NCBI GenBank assembly: GCA_041662485.1
Contig: JBAZSJ010000014.1
Coordinates: forward strand, 1-64,000
Length of the DNA stretch: 64,000 nucleotides
Source of the DNA: Rariglobus sp041662485
GTDB taxonomy: Bacteria > Verrucomicrobiota > Verrucomicrobiia > Opitutales > Opitutaceae
Direction of reading: 5' to 3'
Shown: piece by piece, positions 1 to 9,131 of the stretch
Layout of the letters: the number at the start of each line of letters is the position of its first letter
Position numbering within the stretch: position 1 is the stretch's first letter
Made by a program: the position numbers and the translations under genes
The notes under the pieces: model-generated
The model's database searches: none
Seen by the model: only the letters and a program-made list of their open reading frames with translations
Told to the model about the DNA's origin: nothing

Positions 1-167
1 TTGGAACTGGATTTTTCCGGCCACCGATTGGTGAACCGGGCTTCCGCTCTCCGATTGTTTAGGTTTCATTCACCATCAATCAGTTCCCAATCGGCGGCTC
101 TTTTCCACTGCATGGTTACGGCTAAGGAGGGAACTTTCCCAAGGGTTCCGAGGTCATCATCGCACCC

Positions 168-1574
168 ATGAAAACCCGCTTACTCTCCTGCTTGTTTGCC
201 ATTGCCGTCACGGTTTCGGCTGTCGCTCCCTTTGCGGCGGCCGAGGAAAAGAAGGCGCTTTCCCAGCCAGTGCTGAAAGTCGACCGTTCGCCGGTGACGG
301 CGGGAGCGGAAAACCGCGTGGCCAGCTATGCCGACGTGGTGGAGCCCGCGCAAAAGGCGGTCGTCTCCGTCTATTCCAAGAAGCTCGTGCGCGAGCAGGT
401 GCGCCTCGATCTCTTCACGGGGCGCCTTTCGGGAGGAAATCACGTTGAGTCCGGTCTCGGCTCCGGCGTCATCATTTCATCCGATGGCTACATTCTGACC
501 AACAACCACGTCGTCGAGGGGGCGGACGAGTTGAAGGTGGCGCTTTCCGATGATCGCGAACTCATCGCCAAGGTCATCGGCACGGATCCGAAGACCGACA
601 TCGCCGTCATCAAAATCGACGCCAAGGACCTTCCGGCGATCACCCTTGCCGACAGCGACAAGATCCGAGTCGGCGACCTCGTGTTCGCGCTGGGCAACCC
701 GCTCGGTGTGGGGCAGACGGTCACCATGGGCATCATTTCGGCGAAGGGGCGCAGCCAGCTCGGCCTGCTCGACCAGGTGGGCGGCTATGAAAATTTCATC
801 CAGACCGATGCTTCCATCAACATGGGCAACTCCGGTGGCGCGCTCATCGACACGAAGGGGCGGCTCGTCGGCATCAACAGCGCCATCGTTTCAGCTCCCA
901 ATGGCAGCAGGGGAAACATCGGCATCGGCTTCGCCATCCCGGTCAACATGGCGGCCAGCATCATGCGCAGCCTCGTGGAAACCGGCACGGTGGCGCGCGG
1001 GTTTCTCGGCGTGAGCACCGACACGATCACGCCCGAAGTCGCCGACCAGCTCGGGCTGCCCAAGGATACCAAGGGCGTGCTGCTGTCGGACATTTCGCCC
1101 GACAGTCCGGCCGACAAGGCCGGCCTCAAGCGCAACGACGCCGTGCTTTCCATCGACGGCAAGCCGGTCGCCTCCCGCGAAGACCTGCGTTTCGTCATCG
1201 CCCAGAGCATCCCCGGCTCGACGGTCAATCTCGCGGTTGTGCGCGACGGCAAGCCCCGCACCATCGCGGTGGCCCTTGGCAAGCTGGTGGAGAATCCCAA
1301 CGAGCTGTTGACCGGCATCCAGGCCGAATTGCTCGGGGCCGACGCCCGCCGCCGGCTGCAGATTGACAACCGCATCACCGGACTGCTTGTCACCGCCGTG
1401 GCGGAGGACTCGCCTTATCGTGATCGTTTGGCGGCCGATGCGGTCATCGTGGAGATAGATCGCCAGCAGGTTGGCGACCTCAAGTCCGCCAAGACGGCGC
1501 TCCAATCAGGCCGCCACCTGCTGCTGGTTTATTACCGCGGCCAGATCAGCTACCAGCTCATCACGGTGAAATAA
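168..1574 (+). CDS. htrA: HtrA/DegP-type periplasmic serine protease with two PDZ domains
   Basis: A 468-residue envelope protease/chaperone of the trypsin-like HtrA family, which degrades misfolded exported proteins. Residues 1-25 form a signal peptide ending in an AAA-type site. The catalytic triad is visible as H114 (LTNNHVVEG), D144 (TDIAVIKID) and S222 (MGNSGGAL), with the oxyanion loop intact. A first PDZ domain covers about residues 275-370 (RGFLGVSTD onward). A second, more divergent one covers about 380-465. Length fits DegP/DegQ. It is a single gene; a GA-rich stretch near 126-132 is too far from the ATG to be its ribosome site. Family is secure; which paralogue (DegP, DegQ or DegS-like) is not. 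Confidence 0.95.
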   Translation: MKTRLLSCLFAIAVTVSAVAPFAAAEEKKALSQPVLKVDRSPVTAGAENRVASYADVVEPAQKAVVSVYSKKLVREQVRLDLFTGRLSGGNHVESGLGSGVIISSDGYILTNNHVVEGADELKVALSDDRELIAKVIGTDPKTDIAVIKIDAKDLPAITLADSDKIRVGDLVFALGNPLGVGQTVTMGIISAKGRSQLGLLDQVGGYENFIQTDASINMGNSGGALIDTKGRLVGINSAIVSAPNGSRGNIGIGFAIPVNMAASIMRSLVETGTVARGFLGVSTDTITPEVADQLGLPKDTKGVLLSDISPDSPADKAGLKRNDAVLSIDGKPVASREDLRFVIAQSIPGSTVNLAVVRDGKPRTIAVALGKLVENPNELLTGIQAELLGADARRRLQIDNRITGLLVTAVAEDSPYRDRLAADAVIVEIDRQQVGDLKSAKTALQSGRHLLLVYYRGQISYQLITVK

Positions 1575-1590
1575 GACCTTCGTGACAAGG

Positions 1591-1664
1591 TGTAGCCCCG
1601 ACCGATGGTCGGGGTGTTTTGGGGAATCGAATCTAAGGCAACCCGACCGGCGGTCGGGTCTACA
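1591..1664. repeat. REPIN-like inverted repeat, family A
   Basis: Two inverted arms (1591-1616 and 1638-1664) begin with TGTAG and contain the self-complementary core CCCGACC..GGTCGGG. The arms differ at a few positions. The element lies between the convergent htrA and pyrE genes and could also act as a bidirectional terminator-like hairpin. Confidence 0.75.
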
Positions 1665-1687
1665 TTATCGGACAAGTCCCTCGTCGC

Positions 1688-2257
1688 TCAGCTGCCCGGC
1701 TTTTCGACCGGGATCTTGGCGAGCGCTTCCGGAACTTGGTCGGCCGGGTAGGTCGGAAAACTGAGTTCGAGCAGCGAGATGGCGGGGATTTCGAAGCGCA
1801 TCGTGCCGGCGCTGCGGTCGACCAGCATGGCCACTGCCACGGGCACGCCGCCGCCCTTGCGGACGATCTCGATACACTCAAGAACGCGACCGCCGCGAGT
1901 GACGACGTCCTCGACGATCAGCACCGGCTCGCCGGGGGCGAACTTGAAACCGCGGCGGAGCACGAGGCGGTCGTTTTCCTTTTCGGCAAAAACGTAGCGT
2001 GCCTTGGCCTGGCGTGCGACCTCCTGGCCGATGACGAGGCCGCCCATGCCGGGGGCGAGGACCGTCTCGAATTTGAAGCCGCCCAGCTTGGAGACCAGCA
2101 GCTCCGCGAGGCGGGTGACGGCGTCCATGCGCTGGCAGACCTGCGCGCATTGGAAATAATGCCCGCTATGCAGGCCGGACCTCAGGACGAAATGTCCGGT
2201 CAGCAGCGCCTTGGTGCGGGTAAAGATGTCGAGGACCTCCTGTTGTTGCGAATCCAT
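1688..2257 (-). CDS. pyrE: Orotate phosphoribosyltransferase
   Basis: Converts orotate and PRPP to orotidine 5'-phosphate in de novo pyrimidine synthesis (cytosolic). The 189-residue protein has the type I phosphoribosyltransferase signature VLIVEDVVTRGGRV at residues 112-125. It also has the orotate-side motif FVLRSGLHSGHYFQ at 23-36 and the catalytic-loop region ARQAKARYVFAEKE at 81-94. Length is typical of bacterial PyrE. It starts with ATG. The gene is divergent from the metallo-beta-lactamase gene and convergent with htrA, so it is probably transcribed alone. Confidence 0.93.
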   Translation of the reverse strand: MDSQQQEVLDIFTRTKALLTGHFVLRSGLHSGHYFQCAQVCQRMDAVTRLAELLVSKLGGFKFETVLAPGMGGLVIGQEVARQAKARYVFAEKENDRLVLRRGFKFAPGEPVLIVEDVVTRGGRVLECIEIVRKGGGVPVAVAMLVDRSAGTMRFEIPAISLLELSFPTYPADQVPEALAKIPVEKPGS

Positions 2258-2334
2258 TGGTTTACGGTGGGTGGCCGGCGTAAAAAAACAAAAACATTTT
2301 TGCCGTCTCCGGCCGAAGGGTGTAATCAGGTTTC

Positions 2335-3180
2335 ATGGTCATCGAACACGCCCCCTTGGAAGACGAGCTTGGCGACGTCTTGGAGAAGGCCATGCGTCAC
2401 GCCGGGCTCAACGAGCAGTCGCTCGGGGCCTTGACCGGGGTGGAGCCGGGGAAAATCTGCGACGCCGTCGATTACCGCTACGATTTCACCGTCGATGAGC
2501 TGAGGCGGCTCGTGCAGGCGCTGTCGCTGAACGAGCTCGGTGTGCAGTCGCTGGCGGCGGGCCGCTATCCGCTTCCGGAGATCGCGGGGCTGCCATTTTG
2601 CCTCTACCCCTTGCGGACTCCGCACGGCATCGGCGTGGCCAACGCCTACATCGTCGCCGATTGCGGAAAAAATTCCGGCGTGTTGTTCGACACGGGAAGC
2701 GACCCTGTGATGTTGCGCCGTGTGTGGCCGGCGACAATCAAGCGGCTGGATGGCGTGTTCATCACGCATGCCGAGACGGAGCACACCGGCGGACTGGCCG
2801 AGGTGGTCGGACAGTTCGGTCCGGTGCCGGTGTTTTGTCCGGTGGACGCCAAGGTGCCCGGAGCGGCGGCGCTGGGAGAGGGAGCGTGTGTCACGCTGGG
2901 CGGTTTCGAGATCAAGGCGCTGGCGACGCCGGGCCATGCCGAGGCGCACAACTGCTACGAAGTGCGAGTCACGAAGATTCCAGGTGGAACGCCGTTGCTG
3001 GTGTCGGGGGACCTGTTTTTTGCCGGGTCGGTGGGCGGGGCGTATTTTTGTTCGCAGCAGTTGAGGGCGCACGTGGCCCGGTTGCTGGCGGCCCTGCCGG
3101 ACGAGACGGTTGTCGCTCCCGGACACGGTCCGCTGACGACAATAAAAAACGAACGGACTTTTAATCCGTTCGTTTTATAA
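2335..3180 (+). CDS. Metallo-beta-lactamase-fold hydrolase with XRE-like N-terminal helical domain
   Basis: 281 residues. About residues 11-70 read like a Cro/CI-type helix-turn-helix (LGDVLEKAMRHAGLNEQSL, then LRRLVQALSLN). A metallo-beta-lactamase fold follows from about 85 onward. The usual HxHxDH metal motif is changed to H145-A-E-T-E-H150. A later His (TPGHAEAHN), an Asp (VSGDLFF) and a last His (VAPGHGPLT) are in the expected order. Substrate is unknown; glyoxalase II-like or regulatory roles are possible. The last ten codons are also a terminator hairpin. The fold is fairly secure, the HTH reading is my inference. Confidence 0.75.
   Translation: MVIEHAPLEDELGDVLEKAMRHAGLNEQSLGALTGVEPGKICDAVDYRYDFTVDELRRLVQALSLNELGVQSLAAGRYPLPEIAGLPFCLYPLRTPHGIGVANAYIVADCGKNSGVLFDTGSDPVMLRRVWPATIKRLDGVFITHAETEHTGGLAEVVGQFGPVPVFCPVDAKVPGAAALGEGACVTLGGFEIKALATPGHAEAHNCYEVRVTKIPGGTPLLVSGDLFFAGSVGGAYFCSQQLRAHVARLLAALPDETVVAPGHGPLTTIKNERTFNPFVL
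3146..3176. terminator. Bidirectional intrinsic terminator embedded in a coding end
   Basis: Perfect 12-bp stem AAAACGAACGGA / TCCGTTCGTTTT (3146-3157 with 3165-3176) around a 7-nt loop. An A tract on one side and a T tract on the other let it work in both directions. It encodes the C-terminus (NERTFNPF) of the upstream gene and lies just downstream of the convergent tRNA-Pro. Confidence 0.8.
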
Positions 3181-3181
3181 A

Positions 3182-3258
3182 TGGTCGGAGCGGAGAGATT
3201 CGAACTCTCGACCTCTACAACCCGAATGTAGCGCTCTACCAGGCTAAGCTACGCTCCG
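3182..3258 (-). tRNA. tRNA-Pro (CGG)
   Basis: Reading the minus strand, the 7-bp acceptor stem CGGAGCG/CGCTCCG closes perfectly and CCA is encoded. The anticodon stem CTACA/TGTAG encloses loop TTCGGGT, giving anticodon CGG. The T-arm GTTCGAATC is present. 77 nt. Confidence 0.95.
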
Positions 3259-3367
3259 ATACTGACTCTAACTGAATGCAGAGGAGATAAGAAATCAGCT
3301 AGAACAGGCTGATAGTTCAAGAGTGAATTTCGGGTTTCTCCCGCATCGGGATGATATGAGGCACAGG

Positions 3368-5860
3368 TCAGACGTAGGTGTCCACCAGCGAGTGGAAGCG
3401 GAGTTTCTTTGCCAGGGCAGCCTTGGTTATGGGTTTGGCGAACTCGACGACGACCTCCTTCTTCTCGCGCGGGTAAAGCTCGAAGTAGTTGTCGCTGGTC
3501 GTGTGCGTCACGCCGGGCAGGTCGAAGGCGAAGCGGTGCTGGAACACCGGCGACGTGAAACCGATCAGGGCTTTCGTGGGCGTGAGCAGCTTGATCGTCG
3601 TGGCGGTTTTCTTCGGGCGCGGGAGGTTGAGGAAGCGCGGCGAGGCGAGGAACACGCTGTCTTCGCTCACGGTCGAGCCGTCCACGTCGAGCGCGATACG
3701 CAGGTAGATGCGATCAAGCGTGTGTTTCGCGATGGGTTTGGCGAGGTCGAGGGTCTGCTGCTTCACGCTTTCGCCGTGGCGCAGGGCGACCTTCTTTTTG
3801 CCGGAGAGGACGATGTCGCCGTCGAGCGTGAAGAGATCCCAGCGCAGCAGGCCCTTGGCGGACTTGGGGGCGTCGTAAACGGTGTAGAGGTGGACCTCGC
3901 GCACCGTCGAGCGGCGGTAGTTGTTGATGATCGGGGCTTCGTCGCCGGGGATGTGGGCGGAGACGAGCGCGGGCGCGTTGAAGCGGCGGGCGACGTGGTG
4001 GAGTGCCTTCCATTTGCCGGTGAACTCGATGGAACTCCACGAGGCGACGGGCCAGCAGTCGTTGAGCTGCCAGTAGATTGCGCCCATGCAGCGCGGCATC
4101 AGGCGGCGGTAGTGCTCGACGCCGACTTGCATGCAGTAGGCTTGGTTGAGCTGCGAGAGGTAGATGAGCTCGTCCTGCCCCTTGGGGAAACGGTAGCGGC
4201 GCGAGACGTAGTCGAGGATGACCTGGTTGCCGCCGCGGTTCTTCTGGTGGTTCTCCATGGTGGCGCCGAAGACGTTGGTGTCATCGACGGGAGCGAAGGT
4301 GGCCTGCGTCTCGGGGGAGCTGTAGCTCTGCATGCCGAATTCGGAACAAAAACGGAGCGACCACTTTTCGTATTCCTTCACGGGTTTGCGGGCGTGCCAG
4401 ACGTCCCAGTAGTGGGTGTCGCCGCGTTTTTCTCCGGTTTCGTGGGTGTTGTCGTGTTCCCATCCGCCGCGCCATTGAGAGGTGGGCCAGTAGGGCGTGA
4501 CGTTGTCGTGGACGGCAAGGGCGTCGGGGAGAACGCCGTGGAAAAGGTCTTCGTAGGCCTTGCGATAGGCGGCGTTTTCTCGGAGGGCCTTGTCGTTGAG
4601 CTGGACGAGTTCGTTGTTGCCGCACCAGAGCGCGAGGCTGGCGTGGTGGCGGATGCGCTTGATCTGGTAGTCAGCCTCGGCGCGGACGCTGGCGAGGAAG
4701 GCCGGATCGCCGGGATAGAGCGTGCAGGCGAACATGAAATCGTGCCACACGAGCAGGCCGAGTTCGTCGCACAGGTCGTAGAAGTCCTCGCTCTCGTAGA
4801 TGCCGCCGCCCCAGAGGCGCATGCAGTTCATGTTGGCGAGGACGGAGGCGCGGAGGTCGCGGGCGTAGTCGGAGCGGGTGAGGTCGGCGACGAAGCTGTG
4901 AGCGGGAACCCAGTTCGCGCCCTTGATGAAGATGGCGCGGCCGTTGACGACGAACTGGAACGATTCGCCCCATTGGTCGGGGTGACGGTCAAGGACGATG
5001 GTGCGAAGTCCGATGCGCAGACGCGTCGTGCCGAGTTCGCGTCCGGCGGCATCGCGGGCGGTGACAACGAGGTCGTAGAGCGGTTGTTCGCCCTGGCCGG
5101 CGGGCCACCAAAGCTGCGGTGAAGGCACGGCGAGGGAGAGGTTTTCGGTCTCGATGATGACCCGACCGTTGAGAGACAGAGTAACCCAATAGGTTACTCT
5201 TGGATCGGGGGCGGCGAGTTCTGGGGCGAGGGCGAGGGAGACGCGGCGGCCGTTTTCGGTGTGGCTTTGGGTGACACGGACGCCGGTGAGGCGGTTGCCG
5301 CCATGGGCTTCGAGGCGAAGAGCGCGCCAGATGCCGGCGGTGAGGAGACGGGGCGCCCAGTCCCAGCCGAACTGGCATTGCTGTTTGCGGATGCGCACGC
5401 AGTTGCCGACGGGGTCGCAGAATTCGCCGGGCGGGGTGAATTCGGGGCGGACTTCGCGGATGTATTTCATCGCGCTGCCGAAGACGATGCGCAGCTCGTT
5501 GACGCCGAGGTGGAGCAGGGGTTTCACCGACCAGCGGTGGCCGATGAACATGTTGTCCGTGGAGGCGATTTTTTTGCCGTTGAGATAGACGGTGGCAACG
5601 GTGTCGAGGCCGTCGGCAACGAGTTCGATTTCGGATTCGGAGAGGAGCGCGGCAGAAACGTTGAAGGTGGCGCGGTATTCCCAGTCGCGTTCCTCGATCC
5701 ACTGGAGGCCCAGTTCGTTGGTGCCGAAGAAGGGATCAGGGATCTGCTTGGCGCGGCGCAGGTCGGTGTGGACGCAGCCGGGGACGGTGGCGGGGAGCCA
5801 GGTCTTCGCGGTGGTGTCGCGGAATTGCCAGCGGGATTTGGCGAGGTCGAGTGTGGGCAT
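3368..5860 (-). CDS. Beta-mannosidase, glycoside hydrolase family 2
   Basis: 830-residue GH2 enzyme that removes beta-linked mannose from the non-reducing end of manno-oligosaccharides. The N-terminus WLPATVPGCVHTDL with ERDWEYRATF is the sugar-binding jelly roll typical of beta-mannosidases. The TIM barrel shows WGGGIYESEDFYDLCDELG (about 350-368), acid/base E417 in CGNNE and nucleophile E507 in FCSEFGMQ. No signal peptide is seen, so it is probably cytoplasmic or periplasmic. It lies 24 bp downstream of the GH5-like gene, forming an operon. Mannosidase rather than galactosidase specificity is inferred from the N-terminal motif and the neighbouring GH130 gene. Confidence 0.9.
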   Translation of the reverse strand: MPTLDLAKSRWQFRDTTAKTWLPATVPGCVHTDLRRAKQIPDPFFGTNELGLQWIEERDWEYRATFNVSAALLSESEIELVADGLDTVATVYLNGKKIASTDNMFIGHRWSVKPLLHLGVNELRIVFGSAMKYIREVRPEFTPPGEFCDPVGNCVRIRKQQCQFGWDWAPRLLTAGIWRALRLEAHGGNRLTGVRVTQSHTENGRRVSLALAPELAAPDPRVTYWVTLSLNGRVIIETENLSLAVPSPQLWWPAGQGEQPLYDLVVTARDAAGRELGTTRLRIGLRTIVLDRHPDQWGESFQFVVNGRAIFIKGANWVPAHSFVADLTRSDYARDLRASVLANMNCMRLWGGGIYESEDFYDLCDELGLLVWHDFMFACTLYPGDPAFLASVRAEADYQIKRIRHHASLALWCGNNELVQLNDKALRENAAYRKAYEDLFHGVLPDALAVHDNVTPYWPTSQWRGGWEHDNTHETGEKRGDTHYWDVWHARKPVKEYEKWSLRFCSEFGMQSYSSPETQATFAPVDDTNVFGATMENHQKNRGGNQVILDYVSRRYRFPKGQDELIYLSQLNQAYCMQVGVEHYRRLMPRCMGAIYWQLNDCWPVASWSSIEFTGKWKALHHVARRFNAPALVSAHIPGDEAPIINNYRRSTVREVHLYTVYDAPKSAKGLLRWDLFTLDGDIVLSGKKKVALRHGESVKQQTLDLAKPIAKHTLDRIYLRIALDVDGSTVSEDSVFLASPRFLNLPRPKKTATTIKLLTPTKALIGFTSPVFQHRFAFDLPGVTHTTSDNYFELYPREKKEVVVEFAKPITKAALAKKLRFHSLVDTYV

Positions 5861-5884
5861 GATGGTGGGACGAATGAGAATGTT

Positions 5885-7828
5885 TTAAGCGGAGATTGTT
5901 CGGGTGAGCAGCAGGATTGCGCCGTCGCAGGCAGGGATGTGGACGCCGTTTTTGCCAAGCGCTGGGCCGTGCAGGACGGATTTCAGGTTCCATCCGGACT
6001 TCAGTCTCACGGGTTCGGTGACGGCTGCGGTGTTGTGGTTGATCAGCACGAGGACGCGTTGGTTGCCGTCGAGTGGATGCTCGGTGATGGAGAGCAGCGC
6101 ATGGGTTTTGATCCATGCGCGGTCCGAGGGAACGGAGGCGAAGATGCGGGCATAAATACGCCATGACTCGGCGTGGGGTGACTTGGGTGAATAGGCACCA
6201 GGGGTGTCGGCTAGCGCTCGTTCGAGTGGATTCGTGAGGAGGAAAACCTGTCCGCAGCCGAGTGCGCAGCGGGTGAAGACCGGATTGCCGTCGGCGGTGG
6301 AGGCGAGGACTTCGGCACGGGTTGCGCGCAGGGCGAGGTTGAAGGTGCCTGTGACGGGCAGGCGTTGTTGATCGTCGGAGAAAATCATCTCGTCGGGTCC
6401 GGTGCGTTGGCTGCGGGTTTGCACTTCCACGCCTGCCCAAGGTTCGAGGCCGGCCAGCACGGCGGTGTCGAGCGAGAGGTAGAGGGTGGCACCGGCTTCG
6501 ACGCGGGAGAGCAGTTCGAGCCAGCGGCGGCGCGAGAGGAACTTGGTGCCTGCGATGGAGGGAAGCAGGTAGGCCGGGGCGTCGCGCAGCGGGGCGTCGC
6601 CCATTTGGAAGGCGAGATCGGCGCCGGCGAGCTTGGCGAGGGCGAAGGCGTTTTGGGCGACGGCCCACTGGTCTTGGTCTTCGGTCAGGATGCAGATGGC
6701 GTCGATCTGGCGCGGCGGCAGGCTGGCGAAGGGTAGGCGGTCGATCAGGGCGGAAAATTCACGCACAGTGGCGACGGCTGGCTTTTCCTCGCGGGAGTTG
6801 CGAATGAGGCCGAGTTCGCGTTCGACCGGAATCCAGTCGTAGGGCGCGTGGGCGAGGTGCTCCTGATCGTAGGCGCACCACCAGAGCATCGCGCGGCAAT
6901 CCTGAGCCCAGAGGGAGAACAACGACGGACGCAGAAATTGCGGGGTCAGTGCGTCGCTGACGATGAACGGCCCCATCGAGCCCATTTCCTCGGCGAAGCA
7001 GGGCTTGCCACCGAGGTCCGCGTAGAGGCGGCTTTCGGTCGTCGCGTGAAGCTGCGGGCGCAGGGTGTTGGGCGCGTCGAGGTCGCAATGCGGCGTCCAG
7101 AGAGGGTAGGGGTGGGTCGTGAGAAAATCGGTGAGCTCGGCCTGGTCGCGAATGGCCCAGGGCTTGTGGGCGGAAGCCTGCAGGCTGTGCATGCCGGAGA
7201 TGACCGGACGCGAAGGATCAGCGGCGCGGATGGCGGTGGCGATGGCGTGGGTCCACGTCCAGGCCTCGGCGGCGGAGGCGCGGCCCATGCAGTTGCATTC
7301 GTTGCCGAGATCCCACGCGACGATGGCGGGGTGGTTGCGAAGGGAATCCACGATGCAGCGCACGAGACGGACCTGCCACTTGATGGCCTCGGGGTCGGTG
7401 ATGACGTTGACATTGGCAAAGGCGGGCGGAGTAAAAAGGCGTCCGCTCATCCAGCCGGTGACCAGGCCGACGATGAGCTGCAAGCCGCGAGCGTGCGCGA
7501 GGTCGGCGAGAGCGCGGAGGCGTTCCAGCATGACGGCATCCACCCCGGCTTGGCCGGCTGGGGTGTCGGGCAGGGGTTCTTCGCCGAGGCGATATTCGAG
7601 AAGATCGCCGTTGCCGGTGGCGAGGCGTTGCAGGGGCTGGAAATCCGGCCAGAGAGGAAAAATGCGGAGCAGCGTCAGCCGGGCGTCGGCGAGCTGGCTG
7701 AAATCGGCCGAGACGATCTCGGGGCGCCAGTCGCTCCATGTGTGTGTGCCGGCGTGGGAGGCCCAGTAATTGCAGCCGACGCGGAAACCGCCGCTGGGAA
7801 GGAATGGCTGGGAGGAGCGGTGGGGCAT
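5885..7828 (-). CDS. GH5-like clan GH-A glycoside hydrolase
   Basis: 647 residues from the ATG at 7828 (MPHRSSQPF); an upstream extension would run into the divergent regulator and is not believed. A TIM-barrel hydrolase is indicated by GCNYWASHAGTHTWSDW near residue 18, acid/base E177 in AWDLGNECN and nucleophile E280/E281 in CFAEEMGS. About 350 C-terminal residues form accessory domains I do not recognise. No signal peptide is evident. It shares an operon with the GH2 beta-mannosidase, and a palindrome stands between it and the regulator gene. Activity on beta-mannosides is inferred from context only. Confidence 0.72.
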   Translation of the reverse strand: MPHRSSQPFLPSGGFRVGCNYWASHAGTHTWSDWRPEIVSADFSQLADARLTLLRIFPLWPDFQPLQRLATGNGDLLEYRLGEEPLPDTPAGQAGVDAVMLERLRALADLAHARGLQLIVGLVTGWMSGRLFTPPAFANVNVITDPEAIKWQVRLVRCIVDSLRNHPAIVAWDLGNECNCMGRASAAEAWTWTHAIATAIRAADPSRPVISGMHSLQASAHKPWAIRDQAELTDFLTTHPYPLWTPHCDLDAPNTLRPQLHATTESRLYADLGGKPCFAEEMGSMGPFIVSDALTPQFLRPSLFSLWAQDCRAMLWWCAYDQEHLAHAPYDWIPVERELGLIRNSREEKPAVATVREFSALIDRLPFASLPPRQIDAICILTEDQDQWAVAQNAFALAKLAGADLAFQMGDAPLRDAPAYLLPSIAGTKFLSRRRWLELLSRVEAGATLYLSLDTAVLAGLEPWAGVEVQTRSQRTGPDEMIFSDDQQRLPVTGTFNLALRATRAEVLASTADGNPVFTRCALGCGQVFLLTNPLERALADTPGAYSPKSPHAESWRIYARIFASVPSDRAWIKTHALLSITEHPLDGNQRVLVLINHNTAAVTEPVRLKSGWNLKSVLHGPALGKNGVHIPACDGAILLLTRTISA

Positions 7829-7888
7829 GATAGGGGGTGGCGGGGGTTGGAGACAGCGTAGCACACTTGGATGAAACTGGCGTTGCCA

Positions 7889-7913
7889 AAAACGATAAAT
7901 TATTTGTCGTTTT
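7889..7913. promoter_or_regulatory. Palindromic candidate operator
   Basis: A 25-bp near-palindrome centred at 7901, with arms AAAACGAtAAA and TTTgTCGTTTT, in the 90-bp gap between the divergent GH5-like gene and the regulator. It ends 5 bp before the regulator's ATG, suggesting autoregulation. The half AAAYGATAAA recurs in front of the paralogous regulator at 20105. Confidence 0.6.
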
Positions 7914-7918
7914 ACCCA

Positions 7919-9121
7919 ATGAAGAAGCCAACGACCAGCCGGAGGCCGGTCCCGCCCTTTCGCGTGCATGCGATGGTGAGCGGACTCGATATGGTGAGCC
8001 GGATGGACCTGGACTACTTCCGGCAGGTGGCGCTTGGCGTGCGGAGATACGGGTTTTCCACGGGAAGACTGGTGTTTACGGACCGGTGGCTGGGGCCGGA
8101 AATCGAGAATGGTCTGGAGGCGCGCGTGCGCAGCGAAGGCATTCAGGGAATCGTGGCGGCGCTTCACGATTCCGAGATGGAGCGGCGTTATGCGGCGCTC
8201 AACGTGCCGGTGGTCAACATCTCCAATTCAACCCTGAAGCCGCTTGTGCCGGTGGTGACGCAGGATGACGAAGGCGTGGGGCGGCTCGCCGCGGCGCACC
8301 TGCTGGCGTGCGGATGCCGCGCGTTTGGGTTTTGGGGGCAGGCGGAGCGAAGTTATGCGATAGAGCGTCGCGCGGGGTTCAGCGCCGCGCTGGCGGCCTC
8401 GGGGAAATCCGCGGTGATGGCGGAGGCGTTCAACGGGCCTGAGACGACGGGAGAACTCTATGCGCGAATGCGCACGTGGCTGGCGGCGCAGGCGCGACCA
8501 CTGGGGGTGTTCGCGGTGTTGGACACCTATGCGCTGCTGCTGATACGGGCGGCGCGGGATATGGGCTGGCGGGTGCCGGAGGACGTGGCGGTGCTGGGGG
8601 CGGGCGACGACGATTTTTGGGTGGAGTTTGAAAGCACGCCGCTTTCGAGCGTGCGGCTGCCGGCGCGGCAGATCGGCTACGAGGCGGCGGCGCTGCTGGA
8701 CCGGATGATCACGCAAGGCGTGAGACGGGCGGAGGGGCGGCGGCTCCCGGTGAGCGAGATCGCGGAGCGCAAATCCACCGACGTGATCTACATCGAGGAC
8801 GGCGCGGTGGCGAAGGCCGCGAAGTTCATTCGCGAGCACGCCGAGGGGAATCCGTATGTGGGCGACGTGGTGAAGGCGGCGGGCGTGTCGCGGTCGGCCT
8901 TGCAGGCGAGGTTTCGCGCGGCGATGGGGCGGACGATTCTCGATGAAATCCAGCGCGTGCGCGTGTCACGCGCGCAGGCGTTGCTGGCAAACACCGACCT
9001 GAAACTGGCGATGGTGGCGGAGCGTTGCGGGTTTCCGAACTCGCAGCGGTTCAGCGTGCTTTTCCGGCAGGTGGCCGGGTTGTCGCCGAGCGAATACAGG
9101 CGTCAGTTCCGGGAGGGGTGA
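7919..9121 (+). CDS. XylR-type regulator: sugar-binding domain plus AraC DNA-binding domain
   Basis: 400 residues from the ATG at 7919. I chose this start because the paralogue at 20105 begins with the same K-rich PPFRV stretch, and an earlier ATG at 7871 would place the palindrome inside the gene. The N-terminal two-thirds is a LacI/GalR-like periplasmic-binding fold (VVNISNSTLKPLVPVVTQDD, EDVAVLGAGDDDFW) without a LacI DNA-binding head. The last 110 residues are an AraC double HTH (YVGDVVKAAGVSRSALQARF, AERCGFPNSQRFSVLFRQ). It probably senses a mannan-derived sugar and controls the divergent GH operon. Confidence 0.88.
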   Translation: MKKPTTSRRPVPPFRVHAMVSGLDMVSRMDLDYFRQVALGVRRYGFSTGRLVFTDRWLGPEIENGLEARVRSEGIQGIVAALHDSEMERRYAALNVPVVNISNSTLKPLVPVVTQDDEGVGRLAAAHLLACGCRAFGFWGQAERSYAIERRAGFSAALAASGKSAVMAEAFNGPETTGELYARMRTWLAAQARPLGVFAVLDTYALLLIRAARDMGWRVPEDVAVLGAGDDDFWVEFESTPLSSVRLPARQIGYEAAALLDRMITQGVRRAEGRRLPVSEIAERKSTDVIYIEDGAVAKAAKFIREHAEGNPYVGDVVKAAGVSRSALQARFRAAMGRTILDEIQRVRVSRAQALLANTDLKLAMVAERCGFPNSQRFSVLFRQVAGLSPSEYRRQFREG

Positions 9122-9131
9122 GGGGACACAC

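Noticed and set aside
3323..5122. 599-codon open frame antisense to the GH2 beta-mannosidase
   Set aside because: Shadow frame; the minus-strand product has full GH2 catalytic motifs.
7829..8167. N-terminal extension of the GH5-like enzyme
   Set aside because: It would overlap the start of the divergent regulator and cover the palindrome; the added residues have no domain character.
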